A stretch of DNA of 64,000 nt, from assembly GCF_033473495.1 (NCBI RefSeq), contig NC_088936.1:3286001-3350000 (forward strand), given 5' to 3'. Position numbers and translations under genes: made by a program. The notes below the pieces were generated by a model. The model did not search any database, was not told where the DNA came from, and worked only from the letters and a program-made list of their open reading frames with translations. The first letter of the stretch is position 1, and the number at the start of each line of letters is the position of its first letter. The stretch is from Cercospora beticola (lineage: Eukaryota; Ascomycota; Dothideomycetes; Mycosphaerellales; Mycosphaerellaceae). This document shows positions 33,208 to 43,275 of this stretch, one piece after another.

Positions 33208-36200
33208 ATGACAAGCGCGACATCTGGGGACTCCACAGTTCCAGTCAGCGCCTCTCAAACCGCCAACACGCCTTCCGCCACTACCGCCAGTACGACTTCC
33301 TCGCTGCCGCAAGCTGTGTCTTCACAGCCCGCAGTGAAGTCGTACGCCAACGCTACCAAAACGGCGACTCCACCAACATCGGCTGGAGCCTCTGCGCCAG
33401 CGCAAAATGCAGCAAAGTCGAACGACGCTCAACTGAACGGTTCGATGGCGCAAGGAGGCTCTCAGCAACCAGCTCACGGGGTATCGAATGGCACCTCGAA
33501 CACTGCTGATCACACCCGCAAAACATCTGTCGTGATCAACGCTTCTGGCGCCTCAGGCAGCTTCCCGAACGGAGGTCCTGTCGGTCAGAATGGTACTCGT
33601 CCTTCCATCAACTTCGGCATGATGAGCGCACAGGGCGGCGAACAGGCCAGCGCGCCTCAACATTCGCACAGTGCTTCTCTGCAACAGCCGCGCCAGGACC
33701 CACGCGTGACCACGCCGACCCATTCACCTTCGCCTATCCCACAGCCGGCAGCAAGCGGTGGCCGCCCGCCGTCCAGTTTGCCAAACCAGAACAACGGCGG
33801 CCTCGCTTTTGGCAGTCTGCCCGCGGACACCGAAACTGTAAGTCATCACTCGTGCACGTCATCTGATTGGTGCTCGCAAACTAACTTTCAACTTTTGAAG
33901 ATGCGCGGACATGGCCACATCCCTCCGGCTAACGCTCCTGCCCACGAGAGACGTCCATCATCGCACTCGATGCAGAGTGAATTGAGCAGCCAAGGCATGC
34001 GACCCGGCTTCCCGCCACAAGGCCGCGGTAGTGGTCGAGGCCAGCAATTCACTCCGGGTCAGCAGTATATGGGTTCACCCGGCGCACAATACCGGAACCT
34101 TCAAGGCCAACCACCACGTAACTCATTCCCCCAACAATTTAATCCTCAGCAGCCACCCGGGTCACCATATGGGCGCCCAGCAGCACGCGCAAGTCCCGTT
34201 CCGATGAACGCTCAACCACAGATGCAGGGCCAACAGATGCACTATCAGCAACACGGCTACCCCATGCATCCCCAACAAGTAAATCCCCCCTCTTTTCTTC
34301 CAGCTTTGCCGACCAAGGCGCCCTCTAACCCGGCGCGACCACGCCGACAAGTCAGCTCAACGAGCGACAGGCCGGACAGTCCGCTGCAAGAGGGCGCGCC
34401 AACTTGGGACGCCAAAGAATCTACTCCAGCTAATCTCGAGTCGAATTTGAATCTAACTTCGTCGCAGCAACAGCAAATGTATGGCATGCCGCCGTACGAT
34501 GCTTCGAGTGGCCACTATAACCCATATTACTACCCACCACAGTACTATGGGCAACCGCCACAGAGTCCTCGTCCTGGCTACCCTAGTCCATTCCAAGGCA
34601 ATGCCGCCGGCATGCAACCACCTTTCCATCCCTCCGCGGCGCCCGGCATGGCTCGCACACCTTCGCAGGCATCCGAGCGTCCGGCCTCGAGTCTTAGCCA
34701 CCCTCAGACTCCCGCGCAGACCGCTCCAGTCCCATCTGGCACTCCTGGCCCTGGCCCTGCTACCCCTGTTCAAAGCAGCAGCTTCATTCGCCCCGTGAAG
34801 AAGAGCAATGCGATCAAGATCACAGATGCTAACGGCAACGCCATCGACTTCACCAAGCCTGCCACTCCTGCCCAAAGCTCCTCGCAAGGTCCAGTCATCG
34901 TGTCCACCCCGAACGCCCCGACCCCACCGCCACGAGCAGGTAGTAACAACCACAATCGCGCCGAAAGCAAGAGCGCGCCATCCTCGGAGAGCACCAAGAA
35001 TGCATTTGCCGAGCAGGTCAAGAGGAAGATCGACGAGGACAAGCGGCTAGCTGCAGAAGCCGAGGCGGCGAAATCGAAAGAGACTGCCGACAAGGCTGCC
35101 GAGTCGAAGAAGGCTGAGGAGGCCGCTGCAACCCAGGTCAAGGAGGCTGCTGCCGAAGCAGAGAAGGCCGCAGCCAAGGCCGCTGATGACAAGAAGGCAG
35201 AAGAAGATGCCGAGGCTGCGAAGAAGGCCCTCGAGAACGAGGAGGCCGAGAAGACACGCAAGCAGCAAGAGGAAGACGAGCGCTTGGAGCGTGAGATCGC
35301 GGAGATGGAAGCCAAGTACGCCGCTGAGGAGAAGGAAGAGGAAGAGCGTGAGCGTGCTTACCAGGAGAAGAAGGCTAAGGAGAAGGCAGAGCGTGAGGCC
35401 AAAGAGAAGGCCAACCTCGACGAGAAGCTCAAGCAGCAAGAACGCGAGGCCGAGGCGCGAGAGGAGGCGCGTGAGCGTGAACGCGAGGCTGCGGACAAGA
35501 AAGACGTGGACGAGGAGGCCAAATCCATGTTCGCACAGCTGAAGAAGACCACACTTGGTCCTCAAGGCTCGTCAGCAGCCACTCCAAGCGGGACCGAGAC
35601 ACCCACGTCTGAGAAGGAATCAGAAGAGCCCGCCGAGTCGACCCCTGCCGCTGCGGCACCACGCGCAGGAGCTTCGAAACCCAAACCTGCTCACCTCAAG
35701 CTCGAGACGAACAAACCCGTGGAACGTGCAGAGCCAACTCCTGGTATGCAGGCACTGAAGTCTTCGCGTTTCCTCGAACTCAAGGAGGAGGCCAAGTACC
35801 CCGACGGCTTCAAATCGCCAAACCCAGCTCTCAACCCCAACGGTGCTCGTAAAGGACATGCTTACGACAAATCCTTCCTGCTGCAATTCCAGAACATCTT
35901 CAAGGAGAAGCCGTCTGTCGACTGGGACCAGAAGGTCAAGGACACGCTTGGACCCAGCGATGATTCTGCTCGCACTCCCGCGCGCACGCCTTCCAACATG
36001 GGATCGCGTCAAGGATCTCGCGGTGGGCAGCCCTTTGGCGGACCTATGGGCGGCGCCATGGGCAGCTTTGCCGGGCCAATGGGTACTGGCAATGCTCGAG
36101 GTACTACTTCGGAGCAACGATTCCAGGCCGCTCAGATGGGCGCCATGGGCGGTCGCCCTGGCATGCCAGCGGGTCGTGTGCCAAGTCAACTTGTTGGTAT

Positions 36201-37827
36201 GGGTCAGGCTGGTGGTATCAGTCGCAGCAATAGCAGTCTGCAGATGGGCAACATGAACTCACGACAGCAGAGCTCTCGAGGCGGTGGCCGAGGCGGCAGT
36301 AGGAATGACCGCCAGCACAGCAAGCGCCAGGAGCAAGCCGACGCGAGCAAGATGCCTCTTACTGCACACATGGAAATTAAGCCGATCGAGGTCACCCAGA
36401 GCGGTTGGAAGCCAATGAGTCTCCAGGGTAATGGTGGCCCATCGAATTCCGGACCCGATCCATCTGGCTTGATGGCTCCTGACATGGTGCAGCGCAAGGT
36501 CAAGGCCGCGTTGAACAAGATGACTCCAGAGAAGTTCGACAAGATTTCGGACCAAATTCTCGAGATTGCCGCCCAGTCGAAGCACGAAGTTGACGGCCGC
36601 ACTCTGCGACAGGTCATTCAGCTCACCTTTGAGAAGGCCTGTGACGAAGCACACTGGGCTGGCATGTACGCCAAGTTCTGTCACAAGATGCTGACTACCA
36701 TGAGCACTGAGATCCGCGATGAAACCATCAAGGACAAGAATGGTAACCCCGTCGTCGGCGGTGCTCTCTTCCGAAAGTACCTGCTCAACCGCTGCCAGGA
36801 GGAATTCGAGCGTGGATGGCAGGCTAATCTCCCAGACAAGCCTGAGGGCGAGTCGCAAGAGGCTGCTCTGTTGTCCGACGAGTACTACGTTGCCGCTGCC
36901 GCCAAACGTCGTGGTCTTGGTTTGATTCAGTTCATCGGCCAGCTGTACAAGCTGCGCATGCTGACGCTTCGCATCATGCACGAATGTGTTATGCGTCTGC
37001 TCAACTTCGAGGGCGACCCAGACGAGGCCGCTATTGAGAACTTGACCACTCTGCTCAGGTCTGTCGGTTCCACCATGGACGAAGAAGAGCAAGGTCAACA
37101 GCTCATGAAGACCTACTTCGATCGCATTGACCAAGCAATCATGCAAAACAAGAACCTTCCAAGCAGACCACGCTTCATGGTTCTCGATCTCATCGATCTC
37201 CGCAAAGCAGGTTGGAAGGGCAAGGACTCAGCGAAGGGCCCCAAGACTATTCAAGAAATCCACGACGAAGCAGCCCTCGCACAGGCGAAGGCCGAGGCCG
37301 AGAAGGCCAAGGGTCCTCGTGGTGGTGCTCCAGGTGGCCGCATGCCAGCTGGTCGCGGCGATGCTCGCAACTTCTCCGGTGGCATGCCACCACCACAGGA
37401 TTACAACCGAACCAACGTTGCCATGGACGATCTTCGTAAGCTCCAGGCTCGTGGATCAAACCCACGCTCAGGCAGCTCACTCGGTCCTGGTGGCAGCCTT
37501 GGTCCGGCTGGTCTGGGTCCTCGAACTGGCAGCAGACGTGGCGCTGGCGGTCTAGGGCCTGGCTCAACTGGAACATCCAGAACGAACACTCCTCCTGTTG
37601 GAGACAAGAAAGAAGAGCCCGCTACTGCTCAAAATGCATTTAGGTAAGTCATCATGTGCTCTTTTACGGGCCCAGCTTTTACTGACATCTTTCGCAGCGC
37701 CCTCGCTAGCCTCGATGCCTCTGGAGATCAGCCCGAGGAAGCACAGTCCGAAGCAGCATCACCGCCAGCCGCTCGGAACCGATCAAAATCACCCACGGCG
37801 GCTGAGAAGGATGAGACTGCTGTATGA
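33208..37827 (+). CDS. TIF4631: Translation initiation factor eIF4G
   Basis: Proposed exons 33208-33837, 33901-34278, 34468-37643 and 37698-37827; 1437 residues. It is the scaffold of eIF4F that links cap-bound eIF4E, eIF4A and eIF3. The N-terminal third is disordered and rich in Gln, Pro, Ser and Gly. A long Ala/Glu/Lys coiled coil lies around 34990-35530. The eIF4E-binding site is YDKSFLLQF (YxxxxL-phi), followed by NIFKEKP. The MIF4G domain runs from MVQRKVKAALNKMTPEKFDK through TLRQVIQLTFEKACDEAHWA and FRKYLLNRCQEEF to LPSRPRFMVLDLIDLRKAGW. The 63-nt and 189-nt introns are in frame and stop-free, so they could be retained (1437 versus up to 1521 residues). The last intron (54 nt) is required to reach the KSPTAAEKDETAV C-terminus. 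Confidence 0.92.
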
Positions 37828-38735
37828 GATACCCCTTTTGCGCTGCTTTTAGGAGAGTACGACTGTATCCACTACGCTTCGGACTGTGTTACCAATATTA
37901 CGACTACTAATCTGCATTTCCGCGGGGTCGAGGGATAGAAAAGAGGATCGCTGCTTTTTGACGCGTGCTTGCGCTTCGCTTCTTGCGTGTTGTAAAAGTT
38001 CTTTCTCGACAATGCACGGCAACAAGAGGTGTTTGCATTCAACTGGTCATTGCGAATCGCAGCGACTTGCGATGCATTTTGGGATCAGCAAAAATGTTTT
38101 TCGGGCGACGGCGTTCATCACGGGCTCTAGACATGGACTGATCGCGCTGCGTTTCTGCTTCTTCTTTGCTTTCAGGATGTCTTCTCGACACGAGTGGGGG
38201 AGAGAGGGCATTGGCTTCGGGCGCGGCGGCTTTGATAGCCACTGCTGGTAATGAATGAGCTGATGCTGGGATGCGGATGGAATGATGGTCAAGGGCGGCT
38301 TCGTGGGTTTCGCTACGTGGATGCTGTCGATGATCACGGTTCTAATGTCTAGACTCTCTCTCCCCAGACTTGTGACGAGTTGATGCTTTCCGACGACCAT
38401 TCGAGGATGGATTGAGTGTACCGACGCGAGATATTGGGTTAGTGACGCACCGGGAGGCAGGGGTTTTGCGCTCAGTCAATATAGGGTGCAGATACTGTTT
38501 CGAATGGCGAATTGGTACTGAAATTTTGTGTCTCATTCTTCTCGTTCTCTTTGCTTGAGGAGGTTGAGTCCGCTCACTTGCAAGCATCAATTTTGCTTAC
38601 GGCATCAAGTTCGTTCCCCACTTTTATCAGCCACGCCTGTCGCTCTCGTGCAGCTGCAGCGGTCAATGCTTCCTTTCTCTTAATTACTTGCTACCAAAAT
38701 ACATCCTGTCTTTACCTGTCGTTCTAGCCAACATC
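37828..38735. other. Spacer between eIF4G and the thioesterase gene
   Basis: eIF4G 3' UTR and the promoter of the thioesterase gene. No gene or repeat supported. Confidence 0.4.
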
Positions 38736-39674
38736 ATGAGTACCAAGTGTCTCCCGTTTGTACGCTCTGTCTGGGAGTCTTTCCGGGCCAATTCGGGTTT
38801 GGAGCCGAGGTATTACTTGCTCATCTTGTTGCATGTTCTATCTCGCTGATGGTGGTGATATAGGTTACTTGATGGTGTATGTTGCCCTTTTCTATGATTT
38901 GGTATTGGGTTTGCGTCTTCCAATGGCGAGCGCCACGTACAAGGATCATCTTTTCCAACGAGCTGCAGCGCAGCCACGTCGTTTCAAGCCAGACAATCGT
39001 ATATGGCTTAGGAGGTGCTCCAGGACAGCCCGCGAACAGAAAAGACGCGCTTGCATGTCGATTGTTGAAATCTCAGCTCATTGAACTTGTCCTAATTTTG
39101 CATTTTCCTTACAGCTCCGCATCACGGCCGCTCGACCGGGAACGGTGAACTTCGAATTGGATATTGAGAAGCATCATACTGTAGGTGGCAGCCTCCCATC
39201 TCCCGCTCTTTTGCCCTTCCGCCTCGCTTTCAAACGGCATCCTGATATCTTCCAGAACCGCCTCAAAATCCTTCATGGCGGTACTATTGCCTCCATGGTC
39301 GACCTCGGCGGCTCCCTTGCTGTAGCTTCGCGAGGTCTCTTCGCGACGGGCGTAAGCACGGATTTGAATGTGACATATCTCAATTCGGGCGGGAAAGTGG
39401 GAGATTTGATCAGGGCGGAGGTGAAGTGTGATAAATGTGAGTTTTAATTCAACTTGCCTGACTTGGCCGCGTTAGCGTGGAGGTGCTAATGAGGATGGCG
39501 ATTACAGTCGGAAAGACATTGGCGTATACTTCGATTGTGTTTCGAAATGAGAAGGATGAGTTGGTGGCGAGGGGCAGCCATACGAAGTATGTGAGCCTGG
39601 CGTGGAAGGATCCGCAGAACATCGTCGAGGAGCTGAGCCCGAGAGGAGATGGGGAAGGATCCTCGGTGAGGTAA
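38736..39674 (+). CDS. Hotdog-fold acyl-CoA thioesterase (PaaI/ACOT13 type)
   Basis: Reliable exons are 39115-39180, 39256-39436 and 39508-39674. They read LRITAARPGTVNFELDIEKH, then NRLKILHGGTIASMVDLGGS with the HGG active-site motif of this family, TDLNVTYLNSGGKVGDLIRA, and after the last intron FGKTLAYTSIVFRNEKDELV. A first exon at 38736-38809 (MSTKCLPFVRSVWESFRANS, then GLEP) matches the expected family N-terminus. The stretch between 38809 and 39115 is unresolved. Direct splicing breaks the frame, so a small middle exon of 3n+1 bases is needed; 38944-38977 fits (reading IIFSNELQRSH) with GT/AG borders. That model totals 174 codons including the stop, about 173 residues. The family hydrolyses medium or long acyl-CoA; the substrate is not readable here. 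Confidence 0.72.
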
Positions 39675-39790
39675 GGTTGTTGCGTTAATAATTTCAATTC
39701 TTCGCTCTTCGGCGAGGACGATCCGTGAGCATAGAGTGTACAGATATCGCAAATGGCTTCCATGTTGCCATCAAGCTTTGTAACTATCTT

Positions 39791-40890
39791 CTACGAATCG
39801 ACAACCCATCTCCTCAAAAAGTCAATTTGCTTCTCTACTGCCTTTTCGAAGTTTCCTTCGCCGAACAAATCAAAATGTCCTCCCTTCAACATTTGCAATT
39901 CCTTGGGCTCTCGCGCTTTTTCATACGCTTCCAACTCCAAGTCCGTCATGGCTTGCGCATCCCGGTCCATGACGATCATCAACAGCGGACGAGGAGAGAT
40001 GTACTGAATGTATCCTTGAGCCTCGTGGAACAGTGGAAGATAGGATGTGCGGAGCGTCATATCGTTGAGCCAGGTTGAGGAGAGGTTGTTGGACTTATCA
40101 TACTTGGAGAAGTATGCGTAGGCTTCGGGAGCAGCGAGAGAGGCGATCCCGTTGGGATCGGAGGAGACAACCGGAATGCGGGCTATAGGTTGATTGCCGC
40201 CAGTATAGCGGGCTTTGCGGTCTGTGATATTTTGTTAGCTGATGAGAGTAATTGCAGTAGAGTGGTTGCAAGAGTCAAGATGGGAATGCACGAAGTGTAA
40301 CAAGGGAGTAGAGTATTGCATTGATACCCACCTTCCTCAAAAGCCTTCAATGTCGATCCTAACACTTCTGGCCTGATGATCCTCCTCGCCTGACCCCAGC
40401 CACTGACAACAGGCGCGCAGGCGATTACAGCTTTGATTCTCGGATCACTCGCGCCAACAGTGATTGCATGTCCGCCCGCGAAACTGTAACCCCAAAGGGC
40501 GATTTTCTCGGGATTGATGAAGTCCGAACACTCGACTTGAAGGTAGGACACGGCATCTGAAATATCGCTCTGCTGTTCCCAAGGCACAATCTCTCGCTCG
40601 GGGCAGTCAGGTTTTGTGTCTGAGGATCCGAAGCTACGATGGTCGTAGATGAGTACAGCAATAGAGAGGGCGGACGTGAAGGCTTCAGCGAAGCGGGGAA
40701 GATCCATTTCTTTCACGCAAGACCAGCCGTGGGTCATGATGAGGCATGATATGAGATTTTTGGCTCCATTATCGTGGGGAATGTTGCTACTGATATCTGT
40801 TGGTGTTTGTTGAGTATTTTCTGGTGTGTAGAGCCATCCGCGCAGGGTGACTTGGTCGATGGTTTTGAATTCTACGTCGCGTCGAGGCAT
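39791..40890 (-). CDS. Alpha/beta hydrolase
   Basis: Exons 40332-40890 and 39791-40221 with a 110-nt intron (AGCTAAC branch, CACAG acceptor); 329 residues. Serine hydrolase fold: oxyanion region MTHGWSCVKE, DHRSFGSSD, nucleophile elbow GYSFAGGH (Ser), acid in LLMIVMDRDAQ and His in KGGHFDLFGEG. The N-terminal strand block FKTIDQVTLRGWLYTPE resembles the dienelactone-hydrolase/polyketide-transferase-like group of fungal hydrolases. There is no signal peptide, so it is probably cytosolic. The substrate is unknown, and no polyketide or other biosynthetic genes lie nearby. It converges on the thioesterase gene with about 115 bp between stops. Confidence 0.85.
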
Positions 40891-41255
40891 ACTTTCTTCG
40901 TTCAGGATGCTTGTAATCCTGTGTAGTGGCGATTTGGTCGGAGGTTCGTGAAAATAAGTTTGTGGTGATCAGAGTGTTGCACATAGTGAAGAACAAGAAT
41001 GGGCTTGAGATAAACGTAGACAGGATCCAAAGGATTCAGGATAGCTCAGCTCGGCTGTTAGCTGGTGGGTCACATAAACTCCACTATCAGCTCGTGCAAT
41101 GATGTTCCGCTGTGATGAATCCCGCCGTACCTGCATTTGCTTTGTAAGTGAAGTGAACATCCCACCTACAAACCATGTCACACGCACCTTCTTCATAACA
41201 CCTTCACTTCTTGTGACATTATCATGGAACTTTCACCGTCCAATATATCGAAATC
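40891..41255. other. Spacer between the hydrolase gene and the first tRNA gene
   Basis: Presumed hydrolase promoter. No supported gene. Confidence 0.4.
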
Positions 41256-41408
41256 GCCGCGGTAGTGTAGTGGTCAACACGTCAGTTCCCCAGCATAGCT
41301 TGAGACGAGGAACGTTTGATGAGGTTCTGCGAGGGCCGGCAGGGCGGGAGACGTGTGAGAGTGAAGCGAGTGCAGCTGAAGGCATTGGTTCGAATCCGAT
41401 CCGCGGCA
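41256..41408 (+). tRNA. Intron-containing tRNA, probably Gly (CCC)
   Basis: A 7-bp acceptor stem (GCCGCGG with CCGCGGC at 41401-41407, then A73), a D arm containing the A box TAGTGTAGTGG, a T arm ATTGG-TTCGAAT-CCGAT with a perfect B box GGTTCGAATCC, and a T6 terminator at 41413-41418. The anticodon stem pairs TCAGT with GCTGA. An intron of about 81 nt (41293-41373) follows position 37. The loop reads T32 C33 CCC A37, so the anticodon is CCC by alignment and the body resembles fungal tRNA-Gly, but position 33 is C instead of the near-universal U. The anticodon call is therefore less certain than the tRNA call. Confidence 0.72.
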
Positions 41409-41544
41409 TTTCTTTTTTGCTTCCACATCTGCCCTGCAAAGACGAGTTATAGCAGAAGCGGAAGCAGAAAGATTTTCCGCAGATCGGGTTTCAATGTACC
41501 TCAGGATCTTGAATGTATCATAGCCCTTGAAATGTCCGTTCTCG

Positions 41545-41642
41545 GCTGCTTTGGTCTAATGGATAGGGCACGTAGACGGCATCCTGGGTATCCCAGCGTC
41601 CCGCACGTCTACGGGATGCTGGTTCAAGTCCGGCAAGTAGCA
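41545..41642 (+). tRNA. Intron-containing tRNA or tRNA-like gene, anticodon unclear
   Basis: Acceptor stem GCTGCTT with AAGTAGC plus A73, D arm with A box TGGTCTAATGG, anticodon stem CGTAG/CTACG, four-base variable region, T arm GCTGG-TTCAAGT-CCGGC with B box GGTTCAAGTCC, and T4 at 41653-41656. The body length after removing a 26-nt intron (41582-41607) is 72. The intron includes most of a CTGGG-TAT-CCCAG hairpin. The loop reads A32 C33 GGC A37. A GGC anticodon is not expected in a fungal nuclear genome, and U33 is again missing, so this may be a pseudogene or the intron may sit at an unusual place. The D arm resembles eukaryotic tRNA-Arg. Confidence 0.6.
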
Positions 41643-42327
41643 TTTCTCTTCCTTTTGCTTTAGCGGAAGGGTATATCGCGATAGGCCATTATTGCTCTCT
41701 TTCTACCACCGCGAGAGAGCTTGGAACATGTTGTGCTGTGCTGTCGATTTGGGAAAGTCAGACATAGTACACATTTTGGCGCTTTCACAGCTTTCTTTTA
41801 TCCCAGCCGGGTTCTCGGATATGCTTGAGTAGTCGTGTTTGTACATTGTCCGTTGAGTAGAGGCACGTTGATAGCGATCTACGCTGGAAAGCTTTGAATG
41901 AGTTCTATCGCCATCGTGGTATGATTCGGACTTGAATGCGCCAGCTCGTATGTTTCGTAGGGTATGCAAGTACAGTCAAGCCTCGAGCAGCTTGAGCGCC
42001 GCCCCTTCCGAATCGCATCTTGACTTAATTGCAGCTTGAACATATTTCGAGACTCCGGAGTCAACTGTTAGTACATACCTATGCAGCCCACACTTGAACG
42101 TCAACACTTTTGAGCCTCTTCGTCAGCAAAATCACCATATTGTTTGTACTCTCACCGCAGGCCCTTCGTAACGAAAAGGTAGTTGAAGCTGTACATTTCG
42201 TCATTTCCTTGACTCCACCCTTTCTACGCCATTCTCACTGATAGATAGCTCCGGCTTCTTTCTTCGCGAGCGTTGTACAACATAAAGAAAAAGCCTTTCC
42301 TGGCCGCTTACTGCATAGTCAACCCGC
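41643..42327. other. Spacer between the tRNA pair and nuo21
   Basis: Contains the pol III terminator of the second tRNA and the 3' flank of the complex I gene. No other feature supported. Confidence 0.4.
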
Positions 42328-43055
42328 CTACTTCGCACTAACTTTCTCCTTCGCTTGCTGATACTTCTCCTTTGCCATGTCTGTCAAGCTCTTCCCTTGC
42401 TTCTCCTGCTCCAGCTCCCACTCTGCATTTCTGTAGTATTTCGCCGTATCCACGCCGTGTTGGTTATGGTTGACGAAGTTGAACCACGGCATCACATGCA
42501 GGAAGGTACCCGAGTACCGACTTTGTCGCGACGCGGCGCCTTGCATATACTCGGTCAAGGTCGTTTGTCCGTACAGAGGCTCCCCTCGCTTGACCTTATC
42601 GGTCATCTCCCGCATGTCCATCTCGATTTCGCGTCGGTTCTCTGAGAAGCCGTAGAAGCGGTTGATGGAGCGCGAGTAAAAGTAGAAGAATCCAGCGGCG
42701 ACTCCAACGGCGCCTTGTAGGCGCATGATCTGTGCGAAACCACCACGACCGACTTCTGAGGGGGAGATGCGCTCGAACCAGTACATGAGAGCTGGGCCTG
42801 CGGCGGCCAGAGCAGCACCGCTGGCATAGTCGGAGGGACGAGCGTAGCCTACGACGCGTTTGAAGTGTGGATCGGAGTCAATAAGCTGGGGCGAGAAGAG
42901 TCAGTGGTGCGAGCGGAGGAGGAGTGGGTGGAAGATGGGAGGAGTCTCACCGGATAATCGCCATTGAGACGCTTTGCGGGCACCTGCGGCCTGCCGGTCT
43001 CGCCCAGCTCGGGGCCCTCGGTGACAGAGATGACCTCGCCCTGTCGTTCGCCCAT
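42328..43055 (-). CDS. nuo21: NADH:ubiquinone oxidoreductase 21 kDa accessory subunit
   Basis: Exons 42951-43055 and 42328-42885 with a 65-nt intron; 220 residues. It is an accessory (supernumerary) subunit of mitochondrial complex I found in filamentous fungi, associated with the membrane arm. Diagnostic sequence is NGDYP-LIDSDPHFKRVVGYARPSDY across the splice site, then an Ala-rich membrane segment (ASGAALAAAGPALMYWFERI), a second hydrophobic stretch (LQGAVGVAAGFFYFYSRSIN), RFYGFSENRREIEMD and a charged C-terminus (MAKEKYQQAKEKVSAK). No cleavable presequence is obvious, which is usual for this subunit. Divergent from the Aquarius gene. Confidence 0.88.
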
Positions 43056-43275
43056 GGTGGAGAGTGTGCGTGTGGTGAAGGTGGTGCGGTGCGGTGCGGC
43101 GGCCGTGGGAAGCTGTTCGTGTGTGGTGGTCGAGAGAAGCAGGGCATTGACCAATCAGCGCGCACCTCGACGTCAAGTTGGATTCGATTAATTCTGGTCG
43201 ACACTTTCACGTGCTGAGGCTGTTGCTGCGATTCCACGCGTCTGTCCGTCGCAGACCGACGAAACAGCACAGAAC
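43056..43275. promoter_or_regulatory. Divergent promoter with CCAAT box, nuo21 and cwf11
   Basis: Only 220 bp separate the two start codons. A good CCAAT box, ccaatca, lies at 43151-43157, about 100 bp from the nuo21 start and 120 bp from the cwf11 start. HAP-complex control of respiratory genes through CCAAT is well known in fungi; its use here is inferred. Confidence 0.5.

Noticed and set aside
32810..33211. Possible uORF whose stop overlaps the eIF4G ATG
   Set aside because: The frame begins at TTG and contains no ATG, so there is no supported upstream start codon.
32574..33509. Open frame of 311 codons overlapping the eIF4G start
   Set aside because: It runs through the repeat-rich leader and into the eIF4G coding region in another frame; composition-driven.
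34279..34303. A 25-nt GTAAAT...TTCCAG intron in eIF4G
   Set aside because: Too short to splice. The longer 189-nt interval using the same donor has a branch site and a good acceptor.
35047..35565. Leu-rich antisense frame in the eIF4G coiled coil
   Set aside because: Shadow of Glu/Lys/Ala codons; reverse complements of GAG and AAG give Leu and Phe codons.
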